A program made the position numbers and the translations under genes. DNA of 59,773 nt, taken from Halieaceae bacterium (lineage in GTDB: Bacteria; Pseudomonadota; Gammaproteobacteria; Pseudomonadales; Halieaceae). This document shows positions 52,791-59,773 of this stretch, in pieces (the stretch's first letter is position 1; each line of letters opens with the position of its first letter). A model generated the notes under the pieces. The model saw only the letters and a list, made by a program, of their open reading frames with translations, ran no database searches and was not told where the DNA came from. The DNA lies in NCBI GenBank assembly GCA_024640505.1, contig JAHEEV010000015.1:1-59773 (forward strand), read 5' to 3'.

Positions 52791-53627
52791 TCAGCTGTTG
52801 GTCAGCAGCCATTTGCGCAAGCGGTTGGAATCCCCGAAGGGAGTCAGCTTGCCGAAAGAGTTGAGCAGAACGATGGAGACATCCTCGCCCTCGATATTGG
52901 CCTGCATCACCAGGCAGCGCCCCGCCTCGTGGATATAGCCGGTCTTGCTGAGTTCGATATCCCAGTTTTTGTTTTTCAGGAGACGATTGGTATTGCCGTA
53001 GGTGAGGGGCCCACGGCTGGCGTAGGGCCTGACCTCCATGCGGGTCGTGGTGCTGGCCTGGGTGATCAGGGGATACGCGTCGGCGGCGGCCACCATGCGG
53101 GCGAGGTCCTTGGCAGTGGAGACGTTGTCCGCTTTCAGTCCCGCGGGATCGGCAAAGCGGCTGTTGCCCATACCCAGGGCGCGGGCCTTGCGATTCATGT
53201 GCTCGACGAAGCGCTCCATGCCCCCCGGATAGGTTCTGCCGAGGGCCATTGCAGCGCGGTTTTCAGAGGACATGACAGCCAGCAGGATCAGCTCACGGCG
53301 GCTCAGGGTTGCACCGAAATCGAGTCGCGAACCGGTCAGGCGGATCATATCCCGGTCTGCCCGGGTGATCGTGATCTTTTCGTCGAGATCTACCCCCGAA
53401 TCCAGTACTACCATCGCGGTCATCAATTTGGTGATGGAGGCGATCGGGCGCACGGTGTCTACATCCTTGCCATAGATCACTGCGCCCTCGGCGTCCAGAA
53501 TCAGTGCGGAGGCGGAGCGGAGCCCCGGGTTGCCTTCGAGATGGGTAAATTTCGGATTCGCGTAAACTGTAGCCGATAGTGCCGCGAGCAGAATCAGCGC
53601 GCGGGAGATCGCTTTCGCAATGCCCAT
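52791..53627 (-). CDS. pbpG: D-alanyl-D-alanine endopeptidase (PBP7-like)
   Basis: 278 residues. A signal peptide (about 1-23) is followed by the peptidase S11 fold. The catalytic Ser-Lys pair is in IASITKLMTAM, the second motif SSENRAAMALG (SxN), and the third KTGYIHEAG. The overall size and the absence of the C-terminal amphipathic anchor of DacA match PbpG. Cleaves D-Ala-meso-diaminopimelate cross-links in peptidoglycan. Downstream on the same strand is the AKR gene, 91 bases away. Confidence 0.88.
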   Translation of the reverse strand: MGIAKAISRALILLAALSATVYANPKFTHLEGNPGLRSASALILDAEGAVIYGKDVDTVRPIASITKLMTAMVVLDSGVDLDEKITITRADRDMIRLTGSRLDFGATLSRRELILLAVMSSENRAAMALGRTYPGGMERFVEHMNRKARALGMGNSRFADPAGLKADNVSTAKDLARMVAAADAYPLITQASTTTRMEVRPYASRGPLTYGNTNRLLKNKNWDIELSKTGYIHEAGRCLVMQANIEGEDVSIVLLNSFGKLTPFGDSNRLRKWLLTNS

Positions 53628-53775
53628 GATGTCACCCCGTTGTCATTCATTATTCTTTACAGTGACGGCCCCTACTCCGCACTGCATGGCTTATTCTGCC
53701 CCAATTACCGGCAAAGATCCGCCTTAAATTGCAAAAAACTCCATTTTGCGCTTCTGTGGGCGGTGGGACGCCTGG

Positions 53776-54780
53776 TCAGCCCGGCTCGGATTCCGCCCCC
53801 GCCTGTACCCGCAGCAAGCCGCGATAGGCGGCCCTGGCGTTGCTCTGCCCGGTGAGCACGCGGTAAACATCCGTGGCGATCGGCATCTCCACACCGTACT
53901 GTTCCGCCAGCGCCATGACCGCGGGTGCACTCTTGGCACCCTCCGCAACCATCACCATTTCGTCGATGATGTCCTGCATATTGCGGCCCTTTCCCAGTTC
54001 GATGCCCACGTGCCGGTTGCGGCTCTGTGGGCTGGTACACGTGGCTATCATGTCGCCCATGCCCGCCAGCCCGGCAAAGGTCTCCGGCCTTCCTCCCATG
54101 GCGACGCCCAGCCGGGTCACCTCCGACAGGCCACGGGTGATCAGGGCGGCGCGCGTATTGTCACCGGCGCCCTGACCGTCGCCCATGCCGACGGCGATGG
54201 CGATGATGTTTTTCAGCACGCCGCCAAGTTCACAGCCGATCACGTCAGTGTTGGTATAGACCCGGAACAGCCCGCTCTTGAACACGTTCTGCAGTTCCCG
54301 GACGATGATTTCATCCTCCATCGCGATAACGCTTGCCGCTGCCTGTCCCGCCATGATTTCCCGGGCGAGGTTGGGGCCGGTGAGAACGCCCACGGGATGC
54401 CCAGGCAGCACTTCGTTGATGATTTCGGTCATGCGCATACGGGTGTCCAGTTCCAGGCCCTTGGTCAGGCTGATTACCGGGACCCAGGCGCGGATATGCT
54501 GGCGGACCTCCTCCAGCACGGCACGGAAATTCTGCGAGGGAATACCCATGACCACCACGTCGGCACTGTGCACGGCCTCGGCGATATCGTTGGTGGCCAC
54601 CAGCCGTTCCGGCAGTGGCGCCCCAGGCAGGTACTTCTGGTTGCTGTGATGCGCATTGATTTCGTCGACGGTATCACGGTTCCGGGCCCACAGGGTCACC
54701 GGCGCATTGCGTGTTACCAGGGAGGCAACGGTGGTACCCCAGGAGCCCCCTCCCAGTAGACCGACTTTCAGATCAGACAT
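53776..54780 (-). CDS. gpsA: NAD(P)-dependent glycerol-3-phosphate dehydrogenase
   Basis: 334 residues, full length. It reduces dihydroxyacetone phosphate to sn-glycerol 3-phosphate for phospholipid synthesis. The N-terminal VGLLGGGSWGTTVASLV has the GxGxxG-like cofactor motif. LTKGLE, GPNLAREIM, SVIAMEDE and the C-terminal LITRGLSEVTRLGVAMG motif are diagnostic; the catalytic Lys lies in CELGGVLKNIIAIAVGM. The start codon overlaps the plsB stop by 8 bases, so product and user of G3P are coupled. Confidence 0.95.
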   Translation of the reverse strand: MSDLKVGLLGGGSWGTTVASLVTRNAPVTLWARNRDTVDEINAHHSNQKYLPGAPLPERLVATNDIAEAVHSADVVVMGIPSQNFRAVLEEVRQHIRAWVPVISLTKGLELDTRMRMTEIINEVLPGHPVGVLTGPNLAREIMAGQAAASVIAMEDEIIVRELQNVFKSGLFRVYTNTDVIGCELGGVLKNIIAIAVGMGDGQGAGDNTRAALITRGLSEVTRLGVAMGGRPETFAGLAGMGDMIATCTSPQSRNRHVGIELGKGRNMQDIIDEMVMVAEGAKSAPAVMALAEQYGVEMPIATDVYRVLTGQSNARAAYRGLLRVQAGAESEPG

Positions 54781-57136
54781 TGGCTTCTCCTAGATTGGCT
54801 CCGCGTGTGGCCACACCGATGGCCCTAATGACGTCCAGTCGCCGTAAAAGATCGCGCAGTTCCCGCGAAAGATCCATGCGGCGTTCGGCAATAGCCGGGT
54901 CACCCCCTTCCGTCAGCTGGCGACTCTGCAGCATTTTAAACCCGTTCTTGAAGAGGAGCTTGCCGATGGAGGACTCGCTGCTGATGCGGCGTTGCAGGTA
55001 GGCCTGGCGCCCATACTTGAGTGCCCGGCTGATACAGTCGGCTTCCTCCAGTGAGTCCGTCGGCGGCATGCCGGCGACCAGGGCGGCAACCACGGAATAG
55101 GCTTCGGCGTACGTCAGCAGGGTGGCATGCGACACCAGCGGTGTCATGGAGTCGAGCATCTGGCCAAAGCCCGCGGCGCCCTGGGACAGAATGGTCTCCC
55201 AGTCGTCGTGGTAGCGCTCCAGCTCCTCCCGGATCTGCCGGTGGAATTCTTCCGTTGGCGCATAGAAGAACTCAAACTTGAAAAGGTCGCGCAGTTGGTC
55301 GATCTCGCGCCAGAAAATGTCCAGCGCTTCCGGCCCTTCATGTTCGCTGGCCTTGAGCAGCGCCAGTTCGATGATGGCCTTGTTGACGAAGAAATGAATC
55401 ACCGTATTGCGGTAGTAGCTGGCAACCGGGTGCTGTTCCAGCGCAATGCCGTATACGACCTCCGGGCCCTCGTCGTAACGGGTGACAATGTTCTCATCGA
55501 TCATGATGCCCAGCAGCCCTTCCATCTGCTCGGCGAAGGAGTGGTCGAAGTCCGGCGATATGCGCAATTTGCGCGCCTCTGCCCAGCCCAGAAGGCTGTT
55601 GAGATCTTCCACCACCTCAGCCTCGGTCAGTGCCTTGGGCGCCGCCCCCAGCAGGCTCATGGTCACCAGCGACGGGAAGGTGATCGGGGTGATGTTGTTG
55701 GCTTCCACCGCGACTTCGAAGGCGATCTTGGACAGGGCCAGGCTGTCATCCGGGTCCGGCGCCTCCGCCAGCACGACCGGCTCTCCGATATCCATGTAGA
55801 CCTTGCCCATCGGCCGCGCCAGGCTGCGAATGTAACCGATGAACCAGCGCAGGGATTCAGCGCCCTTTCCGCGACCGGTCTGTTCTGTGGCATATTCCTC
55901 GACATCGCGAATCAGGTCGTAGCTGATAGAGATCGGGATGATATGGATGTCCCTGGCATCGGTGGCGTGGCACGCCTCCAGTGCATACTTGAGCAGGCCG
56001 TAGCGCGGTGGCATCAGCTTGCCCATCCGCGAGCGGGTACCCTCGAAGGCCCAGTTCATGGGGAAGCGCTTTTCCATGAGGTAACCGATGTAGTGCCGCA
56101 ACGTGGTCTTGTAGAGTTCGTTGTCCTGGAAGCTGCGCTTGATGAAGATACCCCCTGCCCGGTGCAGCAGGAATCCCAGTCCGGGGAAATTCATATTCGC
56201 GCCGCCGAACATGTGTGGCATGGGGAAGTCGTTCTCATAGAGTACCTTCGGTACGACCATCCCATCCAGATAGGTCTTGTGCGTCCATAACAGCATGGAA
56301 GGGTGGTCGCGCACGATGCGTCGCATTTTTTCCACCGCAGCCTGGTCGTAGACGATATCCTCCTCGTAGCCCAGTCCCAGGCAGAAGTCGTTGAACTTGG
56401 CAAAGAAATCGAGCCAGAAGGTACTGGGTACGGAGACCATCTCGTCCATGTACTCTGTCGCCTCTTTGACGAGTTCCGCCTTGTCCTTGCCGCCCTCGCG
56501 GGCAAGCTTTTCCAGTGCGTCGTTGTACTCCGGTCTTGCCAGCAGGCTGGCCGCTACATGCCGGGGAACCTTGTAGCGGCCGCCCTGCAGTTTGCGTTCG
56601 GCCATGTCCAGGACCACGGCGGCCTGTCGCGCCACGAAGTCGGCGAAGTCGCGTTGCTGCTTTTCTCCCTGCTCGATGTTGTGGTGGTGCTCGAAGCGTC
56701 GGCGCAGATTGGCCACGGTGTCCGGAAGGCCGGCGATCAGGTGCATCCGCTCCGGTGACTGGCTGATGATCTTGCGACCGCGTCGCGCATTCGGATGGCG
56801 GGGGTCGCCGAAAACCAGGTTGCGCAGGCGCGGTCCCGAGTTGATGTCCTCCGCCGAGGGCTGCCAGGCCACCCTCAGGGGGGCGATCAGGGTATCGCCC
56901 GGGAGGGCCAGGGCCATGACCAGCGCGTCGCTGTCGATACCCTTGCGGTCATCTCCCAGGTCGAGACGGACTTGCGGGGCGTGGAACTCTTCACTCCCGC
57001 TGTCCGTGTGGTGATGTATCCACTGTTTGAGGAGCTCCTGTTCGAAACTGTTTCTGGCATCCAGTATGAACAGGACCTGTTCGCCGCTCCGCGTCGGCCA
57101 GGGATTCTGTTGTCGGTATTTGTGTTCCGGATCCAC
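54773..57136 (-). CDS. plsB: Glycerol-3-phosphate O-acyltransferase, PlsB-type
   Basis: 787 residues from a GTG at 57136. Adds the first fatty acyl chain to G3P at the inner membrane. The acyltransferase motifs are in order: TMLLWTHKTYLDGMVV-type block (HxxxxD: HKTYLD), FIKRSFQDNELYKTT, FEGTRSRMGKLMPPRYGLL, and IIPISISYDLIRDVEEY. The long N-terminal and C-terminal regions match PlsB of gammaproteobacteria (about 800 residues). It lies 26 bases after the HAD-PlsC gene and overlaps gpsA by 8 bases. Confidence 0.92.
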   Translation of the reverse strand: MDPEHKYRQQNPWPTRSGEQVLFILDARNSFEQELLKQWIHHHTDSGSEEFHAPQVRLDLGDDRKGIDSDALVMALALPGDTLIAPLRVAWQPSAEDINSGPRLRNLVFGDPRHPNARRGRKIISQSPERMHLIAGLPDTVANLRRRFEHHHNIEQGEKQQRDFADFVARQAAVVLDMAERKLQGGRYKVPRHVAASLLARPEYNDALEKLAREGGKDKAELVKEATEYMDEMVSVPSTFWLDFFAKFNDFCLGLGYEEDIVYDQAAVEKMRRIVRDHPSMLLWTHKTYLDGMVVPKVLYENDFPMPHMFGGANMNFPGLGFLLHRAGGIFIKRSFQDNELYKTTLRHYIGYLMEKRFPMNWAFEGTRSRMGKLMPPRYGLLKYALEACHATDARDIHIIPISISYDLIRDVEEYATEQTGRGKGAESLRWFIGYIRSLARPMGKVYMDIGEPVVLAEAPDPDDSLALSKIAFEVAVEANNITPITFPSLVTMSLLGAAPKALTEAEVVEDLNSLLGWAEARKLRISPDFDHSFAEQMEGLLGIMIDENIVTRYDEGPEVVYGIALEQHPVASYYRNTVIHFFVNKAIIELALLKASEHEGPEALDIFWREIDQLRDLFKFEFFYAPTEEFHRQIREELERYHDDWETILSQGAAGFGQMLDSMTPLVSHATLLTYAEAYSVVAALVAGMPPTDSLEEADCISRALKYGRQAYLQRRISSESSIGKLLFKNGFKMLQSRQLTEGGDPAIAERRMDLSRELRDLLRRLDVIRAIGVATRGANLGEANV

Positions 57137-57162
57137 GCCGTTGAGGCCCTCTGTTTATTGTT

Positions 57163-58845
57163 CTATTTTTTCCCGGAACCGGTCCCGGACCTGGATTTTG
57201 CGGCGGTTTTTGAGCGCGTGGCGCTGCCTCTGCCTGCCTTACCCTTTGCCGGTGCTTTGCCCTTTGCCGGAGTCTTGCGTTTTGAAGGGGCTTTCTTCTT
57301 TGCCGGTGCCTTGCGTTTCGCAGGGGCTTTCTTCTTTGTCGGTGCCTTGCGTTTCGCAGGGGCTTTCTTCTGTGCCGCGGGTCTGGCCCGTGATTTGCGC
57401 GCAGGCGTTTTCAATTCGGGCTGCCCCAGGGCACGGGCGAACATATTGCGTACCTCGCGCACGTGGTCCTCGATGGTCTCGGGGCGCCATTTGCTGGTGT
57501 CTACAGGGGGCAGGACCTCCACGTCGACAGTGGCAGCGCGGAACACGAAATCACCCTTGGGGGCCACATCTCCCGCATTGCGGATCACGATCGGTATCAT
57601 GGGTACACCCGCCTGCATGGCGAGGTGAAAGGCACCTTTCTTGAATGGCGCCAGCTTGGGTGACACGGTGCGGGTCCCCTCGGGTGCGAGGACGACTGAG
57701 CGCCCTTCATCGCGCATGATGTCCACCAGCGGGGTGATGGCTTCGATGGCGCTCTTGGCATTGGCGCGATCGATCAGTACTACCCCCCCCATTTCCAGAA
57801 CCGTGCCGATCAGCGGGTTTTCCTTCTTGATCTCCTGTTTGCCGATACCGGCGATATCCCGCCGCAGCAGTTTCGCCACGATCACCACGTCGGCCTTGCT
57901 CTGGTGATTGAAGACGAATACCGCGGGGCGGTGGGACCAGAGGTGCTCCTCCCCCTTGACCCTCAGGTCGAGACCGATCAGTGCGCTGGCCGTATCCGCG
58001 AACAGTGAAAAGGAAAAATTGTTGGCATCGCGCCGCGAGCCGGTGAGGGCGTAGATCGGCAGGCCCGCGACAAAACTGGTGACCAGGCTGCTCGTGGCGG
58101 CCACAGAACGCACGAACTCTGCCACGCTCGGCCGGCCGCGGCTGCCGAAGTGGACGACCGGCCAGTGGTTGGCACGTGCGAGGCGCTCGAGTTTTTTGCT
58201 CGGGTTCAGTGCCCTGGGGCGGCCGACACGCTCCAGCAGGAGCTGGTCGTCGGTGCTGTCGGAGTAGAAGAAACTCTGCTCCAGTTCTGAACCCTGTTCC
58301 CTGGCCAGGGATTCCGCCGCGTCGACTTTGCCCTGGCCGAAGCAGGTGGGTCGCACCACGGCCCCGGAAAACCGGCCATTTTTCACCTCCAGATGCGTGC
58401 ACAGCACGTGCTCGATATCCAGGTCCCTGGCGGCGGGCAACACCTGGTAGGGGGTGGCGGAAGAAATGATGGCCACCGTGTGCCCCTTGGCCAGGTGGGC
58501 GTTCACCAGGGCGCGCGATTCCGGGTAGATCAGGCGGGCGATCTCCTTTGTATAGAGCTGATCGCCCACGTCGAGGTAGGTCTCTTCCTCGATACCACGC
58601 ATGAATTGGGCGTTGATCGCCATCATGCCGGAAAATCCCAGGTTCCCCAGGCCGAAACTGCCCATGGCCCGCATGAGCTCCAGGAACTCCCTGGGCGAGA
58701 GGTCACCCCGGCGGACCTGCTCGCGGATGAAGGCCGTCGCCGAGTAACCGGCGATCAGCGTACCGTCAAAATCGAAAATGGCGGCGATTTCCGGGCCGTC
58801 CGGAGAGGCGTCGATATCCTCTAGGAGTTGGTCGATAGTGGCCAT
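57163..58845 (-). CDS. HAD-IB phosphatase fused to PlsC-type acyltransferase, with Lys/Ala/Pro-rich tail
   Basis: 560 residues. Residues 1-215 form a HAD subfamily IB phosphatase: AIFDFDGTLIAGYSATAFI (nucleophile Asp), IISSATPYQVLPAARDLDIE, and FFYSDSTDDQLLLERVGRP (metal Asp). From about 230 comes a 1-acyl-glycerol-3-phosphate acyltransferase: FVFNHQSKADVVIVAK (H-x-x-x-x-D), ENPLIGTVLEMGGVVLIDR, LAPEGTRTVSPKLAPFKKGA (EGTR) and VPMIPIVIRNAG. The C-terminal about 70 residues are a repeat rich in Lys, Ala and Pro (KKAPAKRKAP), like histone H1 or AlgP tails, unrelated to the enzyme. AGGGAAG lies 4 bases before the start. First gene of the phospholipid operon. Confidence 0.9.
   Translation of the reverse strand: MATIDQLLEDIDASPDGPEIAAIFDFDGTLIAGYSATAFIREQVRRGDLSPREFLELMRAMGSFGLGNLGFSGMMAINAQFMRGIEEETYLDVGDQLYTKEIARLIYPESRALVNAHLAKGHTVAIISSATPYQVLPAARDLDIEHVLCTHLEVKNGRFSGAVVRPTCFGQGKVDAAESLAREQGSELEQSFFYSDSTDDQLLLERVGRPRALNPSKKLERLARANHWPVVHFGSRGRPSVAEFVRSVAATSSLVTSFVAGLPIYALTGSRRDANNFSFSLFADTASALIGLDLRVKGEEHLWSHRPAVFVFNHQSKADVVIVAKLLRRDIAGIGKQEIKKENPLIGTVLEMGGVVLIDRANAKSAIEAITPLVDIMRDEGRSVVLAPEGTRTVSPKLAPFKKGAFHLAMQAGVPMIPIVIRNAGDVAPKGDFVFRAATVDVEVLPPVDTSKWRPETIEDHVREVRNMFARALGQPELKTPARKSRARPAAQKKAPAKRKAPTKKKAPAKRKAPAKKKAPSKRKTPAKGKAPAKGKAGRGSATRSKTAAKSRSGTGSGKK
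57287..57373 (-). repeat. 36-bp tandem direct repeat encoding the Lys/Ala/Pro-rich tail
   Basis: Two near-identical 36-base units (57287-57322 and 57323-57358) and a partial third copy begin with GGGGCTTTCTTCT on the plus strand. They encode a 12-residue repeat alternating KKKAPAKR and KAPAK, so copy number may vary by slippage without frameshift. Similar degenerate units precede them at 57240-57286. Confidence 0.8.
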
Positions 58846-58867
58846 GTCGCTTCCCTGTGGTTACCCG

Positions 58868-58881
58868 GCAAGCATAGCGCA
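58868..58881 (-). promoter_or_regulatory. Possible internal -10 region upstream of the HAD-PlsC gene
   Basis: TGCGCTATGCTTGC on the minus strand, containing TATGCT. The same 14 bases occur at 4733-4746 before the TIR-TPR gene. No -35 is recognisable, but it could allow expression of the operon independent of the upstream terminator. Confidence 0.25.
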
Positions 58882-58920
58882 TTCCCATGCAGTGGGGTGG
58901 GGTGGGCGTGGCGCTGGCGC

Positions 58921-58954
58921 AAAAAAAAGCCGTCGCAGGTAGGGCCGCGACGGC
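58921..58954 (-). terminator. Strong intrinsic terminator upstream of the phospholipid operon
   Basis: On the minus strand GCCGTCGC and GCGACGGC form a perfect 8-bp stem with a 10-base loop, followed directly by eight T. It ends the candidate RNA below and lies 75 bases before the HAD-PlsC start codon. Confidence 0.85.
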
Positions 58955-59127
58955 GCTCGAGGGGTAAAGCCTTTTTGTTGTCTGCCCAGGTCTTTAGTTC
59001 CGGCCCGCTACCGGATCACGTCCCCCTGGCCGCAAGCATCTCTGACTAATGCTTACCTGCTTCCCCAAAGGCAGGCGGAACTACCACGCTGGTGGGTATC
59101 CCATGCTTACCCGCCAGACAACCGCCT
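58921..59127 (-). ncRNA. Candidate structured RNA or attenuating leader, about 205 nt
   Basis: A minus-strand transcription unit bounded by a promoter (59135-59162) and an intrinsic terminator (58921-58954), without a credible ORF. Within it, long-range complementarities nest: an 8-bp closing helix (GTTGTCTG at 59122-59115 with CAGACAAC at 58984-58977), inside it an 8-bp helix (TAGTTCCG at 59083-59076 with CGGAACTA at 59002-58995), and a hairpin GTAAGCAT/ATGCTTGC (one G-U pair). CCTGC/GCAGG and GGGTA/TACCC hairpins lie between. GTAAGCAT occurs twice, and either copy could pair with the single ATGCTTGC. I compared it by eye with 6S, SRP, tmRNA, RNase P and cobalamin motifs and saw no match. 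Whether it is a free sRNA or a leader of the downstream operon is open. Confidence 0.65.
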
Positions 59128-59134
59128 GACTTTC

Positions 59135-59162
59135 ATTATAGGTCCCATCCGTCAGAGGGCAA
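59135..59162 (-). promoter_or_regulatory. Promoter of the candidate structured RNA
   Basis: Minus-strand TTGCCC, a 16-base spacer and a perfect TATAAT (59140-59135), with transcription expected near 59128. Confidence 0.6.
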
Positions 59163-59182
59163 GAAATTACTGCATGATATTT

Positions 59183-59202
59183 TGTTATATCATTCGATAA
59201 CA
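59183..59202. promoter_or_regulatory. Inverted repeat in the AT-rich divergent region
   Basis: TGTTAT-N8-ATAACA, about 20 bases upstream of the promoter of the structured RNA and about 85 bases before the SDR gene at 59287. A plausible operator for a dimeric regulator acting on either side. Confidence 0.35.
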
Positions 59203-59286
59203 TTTGGTTATTACATGCCGGCTGTGATCATCTCCAACAATAGCGTTACACTGGGGCGCTTTCACCAGGCTACAGGGCATCGCACG

Positions 59287-59773
59287 ATGAACATGGAGCG
59301 CAGACGCTTTCTCCAACTGACCACTGCCGCCGCCGCGACCCCGCTACTTGCCGGCTGTGGCGGAGACGAGGCAACGGTCACCATCGATGACCGCCTCCCC
59401 GTGAGCGCTTTCGGCGCGGAATCCACGGCGGAGGAGGTCACCGAGGGACTGGATCTCACCGGCCGCACCGCCCTGGTTACCGGGTGCAACTCCGGACTCG
59501 GCTACGAGACCATGCGTGTGCTGGCGCTGCGGGGCGCCCATGTCATCGGTACCGGCCGCACCCTGGAAAAAGCCCAGGTGGCCTGCGCCAGTATAGACGG
59601 CAGAACCACCCCCCTGGCGCTGGAACTGACCGACCTCCAGTCCGTAGTGGACTGCGCGATGGCGGTGCAGGACCTGGGACTGGGGGTGGACATGCTGATC
59701 TGCAACGCGGGCATCAATACCTTCGGGGAGCTTGAGCGGGTAAACGGTATTGAGAAGATTTTTGCGGTCAATT
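59287..59773 (+). CDS. Exported short-chain dehydrogenase, C-terminus cut by window edge
   Basis: 162 residues visible. The N-terminus combines a twin-arginine-like motif (ERRRFLQL) and a lipobox (LLAGC, Cys near residue 25), so it is probably a Tat-exported lipoprotein or membrane-anchored. The SDR domain begins at about residue 58: GRTALVTGCNSGLGYETMRV, with TGxxxGxG, and MLICNAGINTFGELE as the NAG motif. The active-site YxxxK lies beyond the window. Divergent from the structured RNA. Confidence 0.8.
   Translation, partial: MNMERRRFLQLTTAAAATPLLAGCGGDEATVTIDDRLPVSAFGAESTAEEVTEGLDLTGRTALVTGCNSGLGYETMRVLALRGAHVIGTGRTLEKAQVACASIDGRTTPLALELTDLQSVVDCAMAVQDLGLGVDMLICNAGINTFGELERVNGIEKIFAVN

Noticed and set aside
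57240-57373. CRISPR-like or mobile repeat array
   Set aside because: The 36-bp units are adjacent without spacers and encode an in-frame peptide repeat.
58921-59127. 6S RNA, SRP RNA, tmRNA, RNase P RNA or cobalamin riboswitch
   Set aside because: The hallmark sequences of these RNAs are absent on inspection; only an unassigned structured RNA is claimed.

Overview
The window is a GC-rich, gene-dense chromosomal segment of a Gram-negative bacterium. Lipoprotein signals, HlyD-type exporters, a PlsB-type acyltransferase, GpsA, a PbpG-like endopeptidase and many acyl-CoA enzymes point to a gammaproteobacterium, perhaps a marine Halieaceae/Cellvibrionales-like lineage; this placement is inference, because no rRNA is present. 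I see no tRNA, rRNA, CRISPR array, transposase or prophage.

Layout. 1-9.1 kb: a truncated TrkA-N membrane protein, a large unrecognised exported protein, a TIR-membrane-TPR protein flanked by a 16-bp direct repeat, an unusual glutamine-amidotransferase-like protein and a zinc-ribbon protein. 9.1-12.2 kb: a DevBCA-type exporter whose ATPase carries a TerB-like tail. 12.3-19.1 kb: a peptide ABC importer with two binding lipoproteins, two permeases and one fused double ATPase. 19.1-23.4 kb: an ABC exporter operon ending in a cytochrome P450. 23.5-27.3 kb: a citrate-synthase-family gene divergent from a LysR regulator, then glpD. 27.3-31.9 kb: a chalcone-isomerase-like/DUF2878 pair, small NTF2-like and ABM proteins, a class III aminotransferase and a LuxR-type regulator.

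32-52.7 kb is a catabolic block: glutaryl-CoA dehydrogenase, MAPEG protein, esterase, metallo-beta-lactamase-fold hydrolase, second class III aminotransferase, two thiolases, acyl-CoA ligase, SDR, DUF1295 protein, luciferase-like oxidoreductase, carotenoid-cleavage-type dioxygenase plus PaaN-like aldehyde dehydrogenase, Rieske oxygenase, nucleotide-translocase-like transporter and aldo/keto reductase. The content suggests oxidative cleavage of a hydrophobic or aromatic substrate, aldehyde oxidation, CoA activation and thiolysis. Two nearly identical 20-bp sites (upstream of the ligase and of the luciferase-like gene) suggest one shared regulator. A 17-bp perfect palindrome lies just before the dioxygenase gene.

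52.8-58.9 kb holds a PBP7-like endopeptidase and a phospholipid operon: HAD-PlsC fusion, plsB, gpsA, which together cover DHAP to phosphatidate. Upstream of it, on the same strand, is a structured stretch of about 205 nt with its own promoter and a strong intrinsic terminator (58921-59127). This candidate small RNA or attenuating leader is the most interesting item in the window. The right edge cuts an exported SDR gene.
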